DNA of 64,000 nucleotides from Rhodoplanes serenus (GCA_009720755.1 WNKV01000017.1:1-64000); one strand, 5' to 3'. Positions 18,601 to 27,738 are shown, counted from the stretch's first letter. Numbers and translations: made by a program. Notes: generated by a model not told the origin, from the letters alone.

Positions 18601-21600
18601 ATGTTGCGCCAACTCATCGCGTTCTGCTTGTCGCGCCGCCCGCTGGTGCTGATCGCCTATGTGGCGTTCGTCGGGCTCGGCGTCGCCGCCTTCATGGGCC
18701 TCAACATCGAGGCCTATCCGGACCCGGCGCCGCCCATCATCGAGATCATCGCCCAGCGGCCCGGCCAGTCGCCCGAGGAGATGGAGCGCTACGTCACCAT
18801 CCCGATCGAGGTGGCGGTGGCGTCGACGCCGGGCCTCAAGTTCATCCGCTCCAACACGGTCTATGCGCTGAGCTTCGTGCGGCTCCAGTTCGAGTATGGC
18901 CGCGACTACCACTTCGTCCGTCAGCAGGCGCTCAACCGCCTCAAGGACGCCGACCTGCCGGCCGGGGTGCAGCCGGTGATCTCGCCGGCCGGCACCATCA
19001 GCGAGATCTTCCGCTACGAGCTGGTCGGCCCGCCCGGCATGAGCGTGATGGAGCTCAAGACGCTCCAGGACTGGGTGGTGGAGCGGCGCCTGCGCATCGT
19101 CCCCGGCGTCTCCGACGTGCTGGTGCTCGGCGGCAAGACCAAGGAGATCCAGGCCGAGATCGACATGGTGCGGATGATGGCGCATGGCATCACCATGCCG
19201 CAGATCATCGCCGCCATCTCGGCCGGCAACTCCAATGTCGGCGGTCGCACCATCTCGATGGGCGAGCAGCAGGTCAACGTCCGCGGCATCGGTGTCGCGT
19301 CCTCGCTCGACGACATCCGCAACATCGTGCTGACCCAGCAGGGCGGCGTTCCGGTGATGCTGTCGGACGTCGCCAACGTGCAGATCGGCTTCGCGCCCCG
19401 GCTCGGCATGGCGGGCCGCGACGACAAGACCGACGTGGTCACCGGCATCGTGCTGATGCAGAAGTTCGAGCGCACCATGGAGGTGGTGACCCGGGTCCGC
19501 GAGGCGGTGGAGCGGCTCAACAATGACGGCAGCCTGCCCCCCGGCGTCAAGATCGTGCCGTTCTACGACCGCGGCGACCTGGTCGCCGTCACGGTGCGCA
19601 CCGTGCTGCACAACATGCTGTTCGGTATCGCGCTGATCTTCGTCATCCAGTGGGTGTTCCTCGGCAACCTGCGCAGCGCCATCATCGTCGCCGCCACCAT
19701 CCCGGTGGCTCTGTTCCTCGCCGTCATCATCACGGTGCTGCGCGGCGAATCCGCCAACCTCCTGTCGGTCGGCGCCATCGATCTCGGCATCATCATCGAT
19801 GCTACGGTGATCATGCTGGAGAACATCTACCGGCACCTCTCCCACCAGCGGGACGGGGTTCTGCCGTCGGCCTCCGGAACCGCACTGCGGCTCGGTGATC
19901 GGCTGCACCGCATCCTGGTGGCGGCCGTCGAGGTCGACAAGGCGATCCTGTTCTCGGTGCTGATCACCATCGCGGCCTTCCTGCCGCTGTTCGCCATGCG
20001 CGGCGTCGAGGGGCAGATCTTCGGGCCGATGGCGCGCACCTATGCCTACGCGCTGATCGGCGCCGTCATCGCCACCTTCACGGTGACGCCGGTGCTGTCC
20101 AGCATCCTGCTGCCGGAGCGGGTGGCCGAGGTGGAGACCCTGCTGGTGCGCGGGCTGCGCCGGATCTATATGGCGATCCTGCCGCGGGCCGTGCGCTTCT
20201 ATCGGGTGTCGCTCGCGGTGGCCGCGACCTTCCTGGTGCTGTGCAGCTTCGCCGGCCTGCGGCTGGGCACCGAGTTCCTGCCCAAGCTGGAGGAGGGCAA
20301 CCTGTGGATTCGCGCCATGATGCCGCCGACCATCACGCTGGAGGCCGGCATCGAGACGGTGGCGCGCATCCGCGACGTGATCCGCAGCTACGAGCCGGTG
20401 CGCACCGTGTTCTCCGAGCAGGGCCGCGGCGACGACGGCACCGACCCGGACGGCTCGTTCCTGGCCGAGTTCTTCGTGCCGCTGAAGCCGGCCGACGAGT
20501 GGCCGGCCGGCATGACCAAGGAGAAGCTGGTGCGCTCGCTCGGCGAGCGGCTCAACCGCGAGTTCGTCGGCATCGACTTCAACTTCTCGCAGTATATTCA
20601 GGACAACATCGAGGAGGCGGTGTCGGGCGTGAAGGGCGAGAACTCGGTCAAGATCTTCGGCCGTGATCTCGTCGAGCTGGAGCGCCTGTCGAAGACCGTC
20701 AAGGCGGAGATCGGCCAGGTGCCGGGCGTCACCGATCCGGCCGCCTTCAGCCTGCTCGGCCAGCCCAATCTCGTCATCCGCATCGATCGCGCCAAGGCGG
20801 CCCGCTACGGCTTCTCGATCGCCGACATCAACGCCGTCGTGCAGGCGGCGATCGGCGGCCAGGAGGTGGCGCGCGTCTACGAGGGCGAGATGAACTTCGC
20901 CCTCACGGTGCGGCTGGCGCCGGAGTATCGCCGCAACATCGATGCCATCCGCTCGATCCCGGTGGCGCTGCCGAGCAGCGACCCCAAGGCGCCGACCCCC
21001 TATGTGGCGCTCGGCGAGCTGGGCGACGTCCGGCTGATCACCGGGGCCGCCTACATCTACCGCGAGAACAGCCAGCGCTTCGTGCCGCTGAAGTACAGCG
21101 TGCGCGAGCGCGACCTCGGCTCGACGGTCGCCGACGCCCAGCAGCGGATCGCCGACAAGGTGCCGCTGCCGCCCGGTTACCGGCTCGACTGGGCGGGCGA
21201 GTACGGGGCGCTCCAGGAGGCCAAGGCGCGCCTCGCCCTCATCGTGCCGCTCAGCCTGCTGATGATCGTGATGCTGCTCTACAGCCTGTTCAACAGCGTG
21301 CGCGACAGTCTGCTGGCGCTGTCCGGCATCCCGTTCGCGGTCGCCGGTGGCATCATCGGGCTCTACGTGGCGGGGCTCAACGCCAGCGTCTCGGCGGCGG
21401 TCGGCTTCATCTCGCTGTTCGGCGTGTCGGCGATGGACGGCATCCTGCTGGTCTCCTATATCCGCCGCGCCGTCGACGAGGGGCAGGACACCGAGAGCGC
21501 CATCATCGGGGCGGCCGAGACCCGCATGCGGCAGATCTTCATGACCGGCTTCTCGGCCTGCATCGGCCTGGTGCCGGCGGCGGTGTCGACCGGCATCGGC

Positions 21601-21744
21601 GCCCAGGTGCAGCAGCCGCTCGCCGCCGTCATCGTCGGCGGCATGTTGCTGTCGCCGATATGCAGCCTGCTGGTGATCCCGAGCCTCGCCCGCCTGGTGC
21701 TGCCGAATGTCGGCCGCAGCGAGACCACCGTGATGGCGCACTGA
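18601..21744 (+). CDS. Heavy-metal RND efflux permease (CzcA-like, divalent pattern)
   Basis: Inner-membrane RND pump of 1047 residues. The N-terminus (RRPLVLIAYVAFVGLGVAAF) is followed by the HME hallmark EAYPDPAPPIIEIIAQRPGQSPEEME. TM4 reads AIDLGIIIDATVIMLEN, keeping both aspartates and the glutamate of the CzcA D-x5-D-x6-E pattern, unlike the other HME pump in this window. This favours a divalent metal, though the exact ion is open. Downstream halves carry FLPKLEEGNLW and the C-terminal bundle ending near residue 1030. A 180-bp gap separates it from the second adaptor, and no separate promoter is evident. Confidence 0.92.
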   Translation: MLRQLIAFCLSRRPLVLIAYVAFVGLGVAAFMGLNIEAYPDPAPPIIEIIAQRPGQSPEEMERYVTIPIEVAVASTPGLKFIRSNTVYALSFVRLQFEYGRDYHFVRQQALNRLKDADLPAGVQPVISPAGTISEIFRYELVGPPGMSVMELKTLQDWVVERRLRIVPGVSDVLVLGGKTKEIQAEIDMVRMMAHGITMPQIIAAISAGNSNVGGRTISMGEQQVNVRGIGVASSLDDIRNIVLTQQGGVPVMLSDVANVQIGFAPRLGMAGRDDKTDVVTGIVLMQKFERTMEVVTRVREAVERLNNDGSLPPGVKIVPFYDRGDLVAVTVRTVLHNMLFGIALIFVIQWVFLGNLRSAIIVAATIPVALFLAVIITVLRGESANLLSVGAIDLGIIIDATVIMLENIYRHLSHQRDGVLPSASGTALRLGDRLHRILVAAVEVDKAILFSVLITIAAFLPLFAMRGVEGQIFGPMARTYAYALIGAVIATFTVTPVLSSILLPERVAEVETLLVRGLRRIYMAILPRAVRFYRVSLAVAATFLVLCSFAGLRLGTEFLPKLEEGNLWIRAMMPPTITLEAGIETVARIRDVIRSYEPVRTVFSEQGRGDDGTDPDGSFLAEFFVPLKPADEWPAGMTKEKLVRSLGERLNREFVGIDFNFSQYIQDNIEEAVSGVKGENSVKIFGRDLVELERLSKTVKAEIGQVPGVTDPAAFSLLGQPNLVIRIDRAKAARYGFSIADINAVVQAAIGGQEVARVYEGEMNFALTVRLAPEYRRNIDAIRSIPVALPSSDPKAPTPYVALGELGDVRLITGAAYIYRENSQRFVPLKYSVRERDLGSTVADAQQRIADKVPLPPGYRLDWAGEYGALQEAKARLALIVPLSLLMIVMLLYSLFNSVRDSLLALSGIPFAVAGGIIGLYVAGLNASVSAAVGFISLFGVSAMDGILLVSYIRRAVDEGQDTESAIIGAAETRMRQIFMTGFSACIGLVPAAVSTGIGAQVQQPLAAVIVGGMLLSPICSLLVIPSLARLVLPNVGRSETTVMAH

Positions 21745-21810
21745 TCGGTGCGCCCGTCTGGCCAGGCGCGTCGGCCGTCAGCCGTACTCGTTGTCGGTGG
21801 CCGCCCGCGT

Positions 21811-23280
21811 TCAGCGGCCGTCCGGGGTGCGCAGGCCGTGCCAGGCGTCGCGGACCTGCTGATAGTGCACCTGCGGCTCGTAGCTCGGCGTCGTCAGGCC
21901 GAGCGACTTGTGGTCGAGCCGGCCGATGGTGCCGAGCAGCGTGTAGGAGGTGACGACGCGGTCACGCTGGGCCAGGATCAGGCGGGTGCGAGCGGCGTTG
22001 AGGTCCTGCTGCGAGTTGAGCACTTCGAGGGTGGTGCGCTGGCCGGCCTGGGCCTCGCGCTGCACGCCGGCGAGCGCGATGCCGGCGGCCCGCACCTCGG
22101 ACTCGGCGGCCGTCACCGCGATCTTGGCGCCCTCGTGGGTGACGAAGGCGGCGACCGCCGCCGTGTTGGTCTGCGTGCGCACGCGGTCGAGCACGATGCG
22201 GGTCTGGCCCAGCACCTCCTTGGACTGCCGCACCTGGGCGGCCGCCTGGCCGCCGTCGTAGAGCGGCAGGTTGAGGGAGCCGACCAGGGCGGCCTGATCG
22301 TTGCCGGAGGAGCCGAGCGTCGTATCGGTGTTGCGGGTCGAGGCCAGCGTGCCCTGCACCGCGATGGTGGGATAGAGCGCGCCCTCGGCCACCTTCACGG
22401 CATAGACGGCGACATCGGTGTCGAACTGGGCGCCGCGGATCGCCGGGTTGTCGCGGCGGGCGAGGGTGACGGCCTCGTCGCGGCGCTTGGGCAGCAGCCG
22501 GTCGATCGGCTCGGCCACGGCCAGCCGGCCGGGCGGGGCGCCGATCACCTGCTCGTAGGTGGCCTGGCTGATCGCCAGCGCCACCTCGGCGGCGTTGAGA
22601 TCTGCGGTGCCGCGCGACAGCCGGGCCTCCGCCTGGGCCACGTCGGTCGGCGTCACGTCGCCGGCCTCCAGGCGCTTGCGGGTGGTGGTCAGGGTCTCGC
22701 GCAGGAACTCGACGTTGACGCGTTGCGTCTCGACCAGCGACTGGTTGGCGACGACGCTCATATAGGCCGTCACGGCATCGAGCAGCACCGATTGCTCGAC
22801 TCCGCGCAGCGCCTCGCGGCCGGACTGGACCTGCGACTCCGCCTGGCGGACCTGGTTGCCGGTGCGGAAGCCGTTGAAGAGGATCTGCGTGATGGTGAGC
22901 TGCGCCGTGTAGCCGCGCAGCGTCGCCTGCTCGGTGCCGCCGCCGGGGACGAGGTTGCGCAGCGCGATCAGGCTGGGGCTCAGTCCCAACTCGATCTGCG
23001 GGCGATAGCCGGACAGCGCGATCGAGACGTTCTCGTCGGTGCCGCGCTGGCGGGCGCGCTCGGCATTGAGCACCGGATTGGTCTGATAGGCGCGCACCAG
23101 CGCCGCCTGAAGGGTCTCGGCCGCCGAGGCCGGCGAGGTTGCGAGCATCAGCACCGCGGCGACGAGCCCGAGCGTGCCGCCTCGGCAGCGCCCGCGCCGG
23201 TGGCGCTCGCCGCACTCCGGCCGTCCGCCGCCCGTCCTGCTCGTGCCGCCGATGGCGTGTTCTTTCGTTGACGACCCCAT
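21811..23280 (-). CDS. TolC family outer-membrane efflux channel
   Basis: Outer-membrane factor of about 489 residues. The basic N-terminus and signal peptide end at SPASA|AET. The mature part shows two repeated halves of long amphipathic helices and strands (LNAERARQRGTDENVSIALSG; FLRETLTTTRKRLEAGDVTPTDVAQAEARLSRG; LDRVRTQTNTAAVAAFVTHEGAKIAVTAAESEV; GVQREAQAGQRTTLEVLNSQQDLNAAR). These match the type-I-secretion TolC subfamily rather than CzcC. It is convergent with the two-adaptor RND operon, whose last gene ends 66 bases away, and is a plausible partner for either metal pump. The ATG at 23280 is preferred over a GTG nine bases further upstream. Confidence 0.88.
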   Translation of the reverse strand: MGSSTKEHAIGGTSRTGGGRPECGERHRRGRCRGGTLGLVAAVLMLATSPASAAETLQAALVRAYQTNPVLNAERARQRGTDENVSIALSGYRPQIELGLSPSLIALRNLVPGGGTEQATLRGYTAQLTITQILFNGFRTGNQVRQAESQVQSGREALRGVEQSVLLDAVTAYMSVVANQSLVETQRVNVEFLRETLTTTRKRLEAGDVTPTDVAQAEARLSRGTADLNAAEVALAISQATYEQVIGAPPGRLAVAEPIDRLLPKRRDEAVTLARRDNPAIRGAQFDTDVAVYAVKVAEGALYPTIAVQGTLASTRNTDTTLGSSGNDQAALVGSLNLPLYDGGQAAAQVRQSKEVLGQTRIVLDRVRTQTNTAAVAAFVTHEGAKIAVTAAESEVRAAGIALAGVQREAQAGQRTTLEVLNSQQDLNAARTRLILAQRDRVVTSYTLLGTIGRLDHKSLGLTTPSYEPQVHYQQVRDAWHGLRTPDGR

Positions 23281-23677
23281 GCCCCGCACTCTCGTCGTAA
23301 CGCCCCCGCGGCGGCCGGCCGGTCGCAGCGGGCGTGTCCCCGTCGGGCCGGGCCGGCAGCCCGATCGAGGTGTTTACACCGAATTAACTGACAGGTCCCC
23401 CACGGCCGCCCGGGCGGCGAGGCGAATCCGGCCGGGCGTGGCCCGAATGCCGCGGCCATGAGGTGCCGGATGGATGCCGGGTTGGTGCCGAGATCGCGGC
23501 GGGTTGTCGCGGCGGGTGGTGGCGGCCGGTTCATCTGCGGCAGCGGCTATTGACAGGGTTCGTGGGCTCCGAATGATCGCCGCATGCCCGCCGGCTGCTC
23601 GTCGTCGTGGCCATGGAGGCTCGTTTCGCGGCCCAGCCCTAGCCGGTGGGTGCCGCCCGAAATCCGGAATCACACGC
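23281..23677. promoter_or_regulatory. Divergent intergenic region with a sigma-70-like promoter
   Basis: The 397 bases between the tolC-like gene and the ThDP enzyme gene contain TTGACA (23550-23555) and AATGAT (23572-23577) spaced by 16 bp, oriented toward the ThDP enzyme and about 100 bases before its ATG. A short inverted repeat GGTGT-TT-ACACC (23369-23380) lies next to an AT-rich patch and could serve the tolC side. No gene is supported here. Confidence 0.4.
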
Positions 23678-25363
23678 ATGCGTCCGCAAGGCAATCTGCG
23701 CACCGCCGCCGAAGCGCTGGTCGACCAGCTTCTCATCAACGAGGTGCGGCACGTCTTCTGTGTCCCCGGCGAGAGCTATCTGGCGGTGCTCGACGCCTTC
23801 CACGATCGCGATCTCGCCGTCACGGTGTGCCGCCAGGAGGGGGGCGCCGCCATGATGGCGGAGGCGATCGGCAAGGCCACCGGGCGGCCCGGTGTCTGCT
23901 TCGTCACCCGCGGGCCGGGAGCCACCAATGCGGCGCCGGGCGTCCACATCGCCCAGCAGGACTCCAGCCCGATGATCCTGTTCATCGGTCAGGTCGGGCG
24001 CGACATGCGCGGGCGCGATGCCTTCCAGGAGGTCGACTACCGGGCGATGTTCGGCGGCATGGCCAAATGGGTGGTGGAGATCGACGATCCCGCCCGCATG
24101 CCCGAGCTGGTGTCGCGTGCCTTCTATGTCGCGACCGCGGGCCGGCCCGGTCCGGTCGTGGTGGCGCTGCCGCAGGACGTGCTGACCGAGCGCATCGAGG
24201 CGCCGCCGGCGCCGCCGTTCCGCCCGGTCGAGACAGCGCCCGGCGAGGCCGATCTGGCGGCGCTGCGCGATCTGCTCGCCGGCGCGAAGCGGCCGGTGCT
24301 GCTGCTCGGCGGCAGCCGCTGGTCGGAGGAGGGGCACGCCGCCATCGCGGCCTTCGCGACCCGCTTCGGCCTGCCGGTCGCCACCACGTTCCGCCGGGCG
24401 CACCTGTTCGACGCGCAGCATCCCTGCTACGTCGGCGACCTCGGCATCGGCCCCAACCCGAAGCTCCTCGCCCGCATCAAGGCGGCCGATCTGGTGCTGC
24501 TGGTCGGCGGCCGGCTCGGCGAATTGCCGTCGCAGGGCTACAGCCTGATCGACATCCCCGGCCCGCAGATGACCTTCGTGCACGTCCATCCGGGCGCCGA
24601 GGAGCTCGGCCGGGTCTACCGGCCGCACCTCGCCATCCATGCGGCGCCGGCCGCCTTCGCGCACGCCGCCGCGGCGATGACGCCGCTGCCGGATCTGCCT
24701 TGGGCCGGCGAGGCGGCCCTCGCGCATGCGGACTATCGCGCCTGGACGGACCGTCCGACGGCGGTGCCGGGCGGCGTCAATCTCGGCGAGATCATGACGT
24801 GGCTGCGCGAGACCCTGCCGCCCGACGCGGTGATCACCAACGGGGCCGGCAACTACGCCGGCTGGATTCATCGGTTCTATCGCTTCCGCGGCTTCGCCAC
24901 CCAGGTGGCGCCGATCTCCGGCTCCATGGGCTATGCGGTGCCGGCCGCCGTCGCCATGAAGCGGCTGCATCCGGAGCGCACCGTGGTGTCGATCAACGGC
25001 GACGGCGACTTCCTGATGAACGGTCAGGAGTTCGCCACCGCCGTGCAGTACGGCCTGCCGATCGTCGTTCTGGTCTGCGACAACGGCATCTACGGCACCA
25101 TCCGGATGCATCAGGAGCGCGAGTATCCGGGCCGCATCTCGGCGACGACGCTGCGCAATCCCGACTTCGTCGCCTATGCGCGGGCCTTCGGCGGCTTCGG
25201 GGCGCTGGTCGAGCGCACCGCGGACTTCGCACCGGCCTTCGCGGCCGCGCAGGCGTCGGGCCTGCCGGCGATCCTGCATCTGCGCATCGATCCCGAGGCG
25301 ATCACCCCGACCACCACGCTGTCGGCGATCCGCCAGAAGGCGCTGTCCGAGTCCGAGGGCTGA
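23678..25363 (+). CDS. ThDP-dependent enzyme, acetolactate synthase large-subunit-like
   Basis: Cytoplasmic enzyme of 561 residues with the three-domain layout of the acetohydroxyacid synthase/oxalyl-CoA decarboxylase superfamily. The PYR domain has the catalytic glutamate Glu54 in CRQEGGAAMMAEA, then VTRGPGATNAAPG. A central Rossmann-like domain (about 195-335) follows. The PP domain has the ThDP/Mg motif starting GDGDFLMNG at about residue 441. No small regulatory subunit gene is adjacent, which argues against canonical branched-chain biosynthesis and for a catabolic or uncharacterised ThDP enzyme. Substrate cannot be fixed. It is followed by a TetR-type regulator 122 bases downstream. Confidence 0.85.
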   Translation: MRPQGNLRTAAEALVDQLLINEVRHVFCVPGESYLAVLDAFHDRDLAVTVCRQEGGAAMMAEAIGKATGRPGVCFVTRGPGATNAAPGVHIAQQDSSPMILFIGQVGRDMRGRDAFQEVDYRAMFGGMAKWVVEIDDPARMPELVSRAFYVATAGRPGPVVVALPQDVLTERIEAPPAPPFRPVETAPGEADLAALRDLLAGAKRPVLLLGGSRWSEEGHAAIAAFATRFGLPVATTFRRAHLFDAQHPCYVGDLGIGPNPKLLARIKAADLVLLVGGRLGELPSQGYSLIDIPGPQMTFVHVHPGAEELGRVYRPHLAIHAAPAAFAHAAAAMTPLPDLPWAGEAALAHADYRAWTDRPTAVPGGVNLGEIMTWLRETLPPDAVITNGAGNYAGWIHRFYRFRGFATQVAPISGSMGYAVPAAVAMKRLHPERTVVSINGDGDFLMNGQEFATAVQYGLPIVVLVCDNGIYGTIRMHQEREYPGRISATTLRNPDFVAYARAFGGFGALVERTADFAPAFAAAQASGLPAILHLRIDPEAITPTTTLSAIRQKALSESEG

Positions 25364-25485
25364 GACGGACGACGCCACCCCGGTCGCGACAGTGCGGGCC
25401 TCCGCGACGGCCCGCACTTGCGCCCCGGCCGGCGGCGCGGCAGTGTCGTGAATCACGACTCATCGCTTGTCCGGCGGCCACCATC

Positions 25486-26154
25486 ATGCCTTATCGACGC
25501 ACCGAACGAGTCATCGAGCGCCTGGCCGCGCGCCGTGACGATATTCTCGCGGCGGCCCGCACGGTCGCCGCCGCGGAGGGGCTCGCCGGGGTGCAGATCG
25601 TCCCGGTGGCCGAGCGCGCCGGCATCGCGGCCGGCACGGTCTATCGCTACTTTCCGGCCAAGGCCGATCTGGTGGCGGCGCTGCTGGCGCAGGTCTGCGA
25701 GCAGGAGATCGCAGCGATGACGACGGCCGCGGCGGCCGCGCCGGGGCCGCTGTCGGGGCTCGCCGCCGCGATGACCGCCCTGGCGGGGCGGGCGCTGCGC
25801 CAGCGCCGGCTGGTGTTCGCCGTGCTGGGCGAGCCGATCGAGCCCGACAACGAGGCGCAGCGCCGGGCGGCTCGCCGGGCCGTGGCGGCGGTCCTGGAGG
25901 ACCGTATCCGGGCCGCCATCGCGACCGGCCGGCTGCCCGAGCAGGATGCCCGCATCGCCGCCGACGCCATCCTGGGCGCCCTGATGGAGGCGTTGATCGC
26001 CCCCTCGGCCGCCGACACCGGCGACCTCGCCCATCAGAAGGACGCCGTCCAGGCCATGGTGCTGCTGGCGCTGCGGGCGCTCGGTGTGGTCGACGCGCGG
26101 GCGCGCGGCCTCGTCGTCCAGGCGCCGTGGCCGGCGGGGGACGCCGCCGCCTGA
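25486..26154 (+). CDS. TetR/AcrR family transcriptional regulator
   Basis: DNA-binding regulator of 222 residues. The N-terminal TetR HTH is clear: RDDILAAARTVAAAEGLAGVQIVPVAERAGIAAGTVYRYFPAKADLVAALL (about residues 17-67). The remaining all-helical part is the ligand-binding/dimerisation domain and is Ala-rich. It may regulate the ThDP enzyme gene just upstream, since both lie on the same strand 122 bp apart, or itself. No operator palindrome stands out in the short gap, so the target is inference. Confidence 0.85.
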   Translation: MPYRRTERVIERLAARRDDILAAARTVAAAEGLAGVQIVPVAERAGIAAGTVYRYFPAKADLVAALLAQVCEQEIAAMTTAAAAAPGPLSGLAAAMTALAGRALRQRRLVFAVLGEPIEPDNEAQRRAARRAVAAVLEDRIRAAIATGRLPEQDARIAADAILGALMEALIAPSAADTGDLAHQKDAVQAMVLLALRALGVVDARARGLVVQAPWPAGDAAA

Positions 26155-26227
26155 CGGCGCCCTCACGGGCGTGGCCCCGGGCGATACCCGCATAGGACAC
26201 CCGCGTACGACGGTCGGGTGACGGGGT

Positions 26228-26263
26228 TTGCTCCAGATCAAATTGCCCCTTGTTCCAGATCAA
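26228..26263 (+). promoter_or_regulatory. Two tandem FixK/FNR-like boxes
   Basis: TTGCTCCAGATCAA (26228-26241) fits the FixK2 consensus TTG(A/C)-N6-(T/G)CAA exactly. TTGTTCCAGATCAA (26250-26263) differs at one position. The two are 22 bp apart, two helical turns, on the same DNA face. If the second box is centred near -41.5, the transcript would start about 25 bases before the ATG at 26323. Confidence 0.55.
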
Positions 26264-26322
26264 GGACGGTGGTGTCCGGATCTTTCAAGGTCCTGCGCGA
26301 TGTCGGCCCGGTTGTCGCCGGC

Positions 26323-26625
26323 ATGGCGGAGACGACGATGCGCGATTTCGATAGGTTCGACCGATTTTCCGCCAATATCGGCGAGATGATGGAGCGGCTC
26401 GGCATCGAGTGCGACGACGAGGTGGACAGCTATTTCGGGCGGACGCTCGGCAGCGTCATCCGCTCCTGCCAGGTCTGCCGGTCCGCCGAGGTGTGCAGCA
26501 ACTGGCTGGCCCGCGCACCCGTCTCGGTCAGCCGGGCGCCGGCCTTCTGTCCCTATGCGGAGCGCCTCGACGGCCTCGCGCTCGACCAGGCGGTGCTGCC
26601 GCCGCGCCGTCATACGGTGCATTGA
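26323..26625 (+). CDS. Small cysteine-rich protein, DUF6455-like
   Basis: Cytoplasmic protein of 100 residues, probably of the DUF6455 family. The visible feature is a cysteine cluster: Cys30, then SCQVCRSAEVC (Cys49, Cys52, Cys58) and Cys76 in APAFCPYA. This suggests a metal or iron-sulfur site, although no ligand set is proven. A GTG at 26218 is in frame but would place the two FixK-like boxes inside the gene, so the ATG at 26323 is preferred. Low-oxygen induction is suggested by those boxes and by the neighbouring stress-protein gene with a similar box. Confidence 0.7.
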   Translation: MAETTMRDFDRFDRFSANIGEMMERLGIECDDEVDSYFGRTLGSVIRSCQVCRSAEVCSNWLARAPVSVSRAPAFCPYAERLDGLALDQAVLPPRRHTVH

Positions 26626-26757
26626 GGCGCCAACCGCGAGCCCCCGACATGCCCGGCCCTCGCGCCGGGCATTCGCTTATGAGGGCCTGAAACCAACCGG
26701 CCACGTGGCGCCATGCGCCCGTGTCCCGGACGCGCGTTCGCGCGAGCCGCGACCCAT

Positions 26758-26789
26758 GGCGCCATGGGACCCACCGGCGCCATGGGACC
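26758..26789. repeat. 14-bp direct repeat with nested palindromes
   Basis: GGCGCCATGGGACC occurs at 26758-26771 and again at 26776-26789. Each unit holds the palindromes GGCGCC and CCATGG, and a further CCATGGGCGCC follows. It sits in the 282-bp gap between the convergent small Cys-rich gene and the stress protein gene, so it could be a bidirectional termination or protein-binding element. Confidence 0.5.
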
Positions 26790-26907
26790 ATGGGCGCCAG
26801 GGGGCAGCGCGCCGAAACAATCGGCAGGCGCAGCTCCGCGGCCATCAGGCCGGTGGCGTGACGGGCCTCGTCCGGGCACGCGGATCGTGAGCGGGACCGA
26901 CGTCCGC

Positions 26908-27738
26908 TCAATGCGACATCAGCACCGGCACCGTCATCGAGGCGAGAATGCCGCGCGTCGCCCCGCCGAGCACGAACTCGCGCAGCCGCGAGTGGCCGTA
27001 GCCTCCCATCACGATGAGGTCGCCCGACACGTCGGCCGCATAGGACAGGATGGTGTTCGGCACGTCGACGTCCTCGGCGACGATGCGCTTGACGTCGACC
27101 TTGATGCCGTGGCGGGCGAGGTGGTGGCCGACATCGGCGCCCGGGATCTCGTCGCTCTTGGCCCGTCCGGTGGCGACGATCACCACGTCGACCTGCTTGG
27201 CGCGGGTCAGGAACGGCATGGCGTCGCCCATGGCGCGGGCAGCGGTGCGGCTGCCGTCCCAGCACACGAGCACCCGGTCGAGGCGCAGCCCGCTCGTCTG
27301 GATGTACGGCACCATCATGACCGGGCGGCCGGACTCGAACAGCGCGCCTTCGGCGAACAGGTCGGCCGGCGACATCCGGTCGGGCTGGCGCTGGCCGACC
27401 ACGGCGAGGTCGAAGCGCCGCGCCATGCGGCCGAACAGGTCGGTGGCGCCGCCCAGCGTCGCCTCGATGATGCGATGGCCGGCCTGGACGCCGGCCAGTG
27501 ATGCGGCCCGCTCGAACCGCTCGATCGCTGTCTTGGCCATCGTCTCGCTCTCGGCCCGCTGGGCGTCGATCCATTCGGCCGAGACGCCGTCCATGATGCT
27601 CGGAGAGATCACCGGGTCGTAGACGAAGACGACGCCGGTCAGGTTCGCCCCGAAGGTCTGGGCGATCGAGACCGCGTAAGAGGCCGCCGGATCGTGTGTC
27701 CCGACCAGCGCCAGGTTCACGACGATATCCTTGATCAT
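26908..27738 (-). CDS. Tandem-domain universal stress protein (UspA family)
   Basis: Cytoplasmic protein of 276 residues with two Usp folds. The first covers about residues 1-145 and is divergent. The second (about 152-276) ends with the nucleotide-binding signature GGYGHSRLREFVLGGATRGIL. Two-domain Usp proteins of this kind are typical members of FixK/FnrN anoxic regulons in Rhizobiales and purple bacteria (family knowledge). A perfect TTGA-N6-TCAA box lies about 95 bases upstream. The gene is divergent from glcD. Confidence 0.88.
   Translation of the reverse strand: MIKDIVVNLALVGTHDPAASYAVSIAQTFGANLTGVVFVYDPVISPSIMDGVSAEWIDAQRAESETMAKTAIERFERAASLAGVQAGHRIIEATLGGATDLFGRMARRFDLAVVGQRQPDRMSPADLFAEGALFESGRPVMMVPYIQTSGLRLDRVLVCWDGSRTAARAMGDAMPFLTRAKQVDVVIVATGRAKSDEIPGADVGHHLARHGIKVDVKRIVAEDVDVPNTILSYAADVSGDLIVMGGYGHSRLREFVLGGATRGILASMTVPVLMSH

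Noticed and set aside
18574..21741. Minus-strand open frame of more than 1000 codons opposite the second HME pump
   Set aside because: Same shadow effect: its stop-free length results from GC bias, and the plus-strand product is an unmistakable CzcA-like permease.
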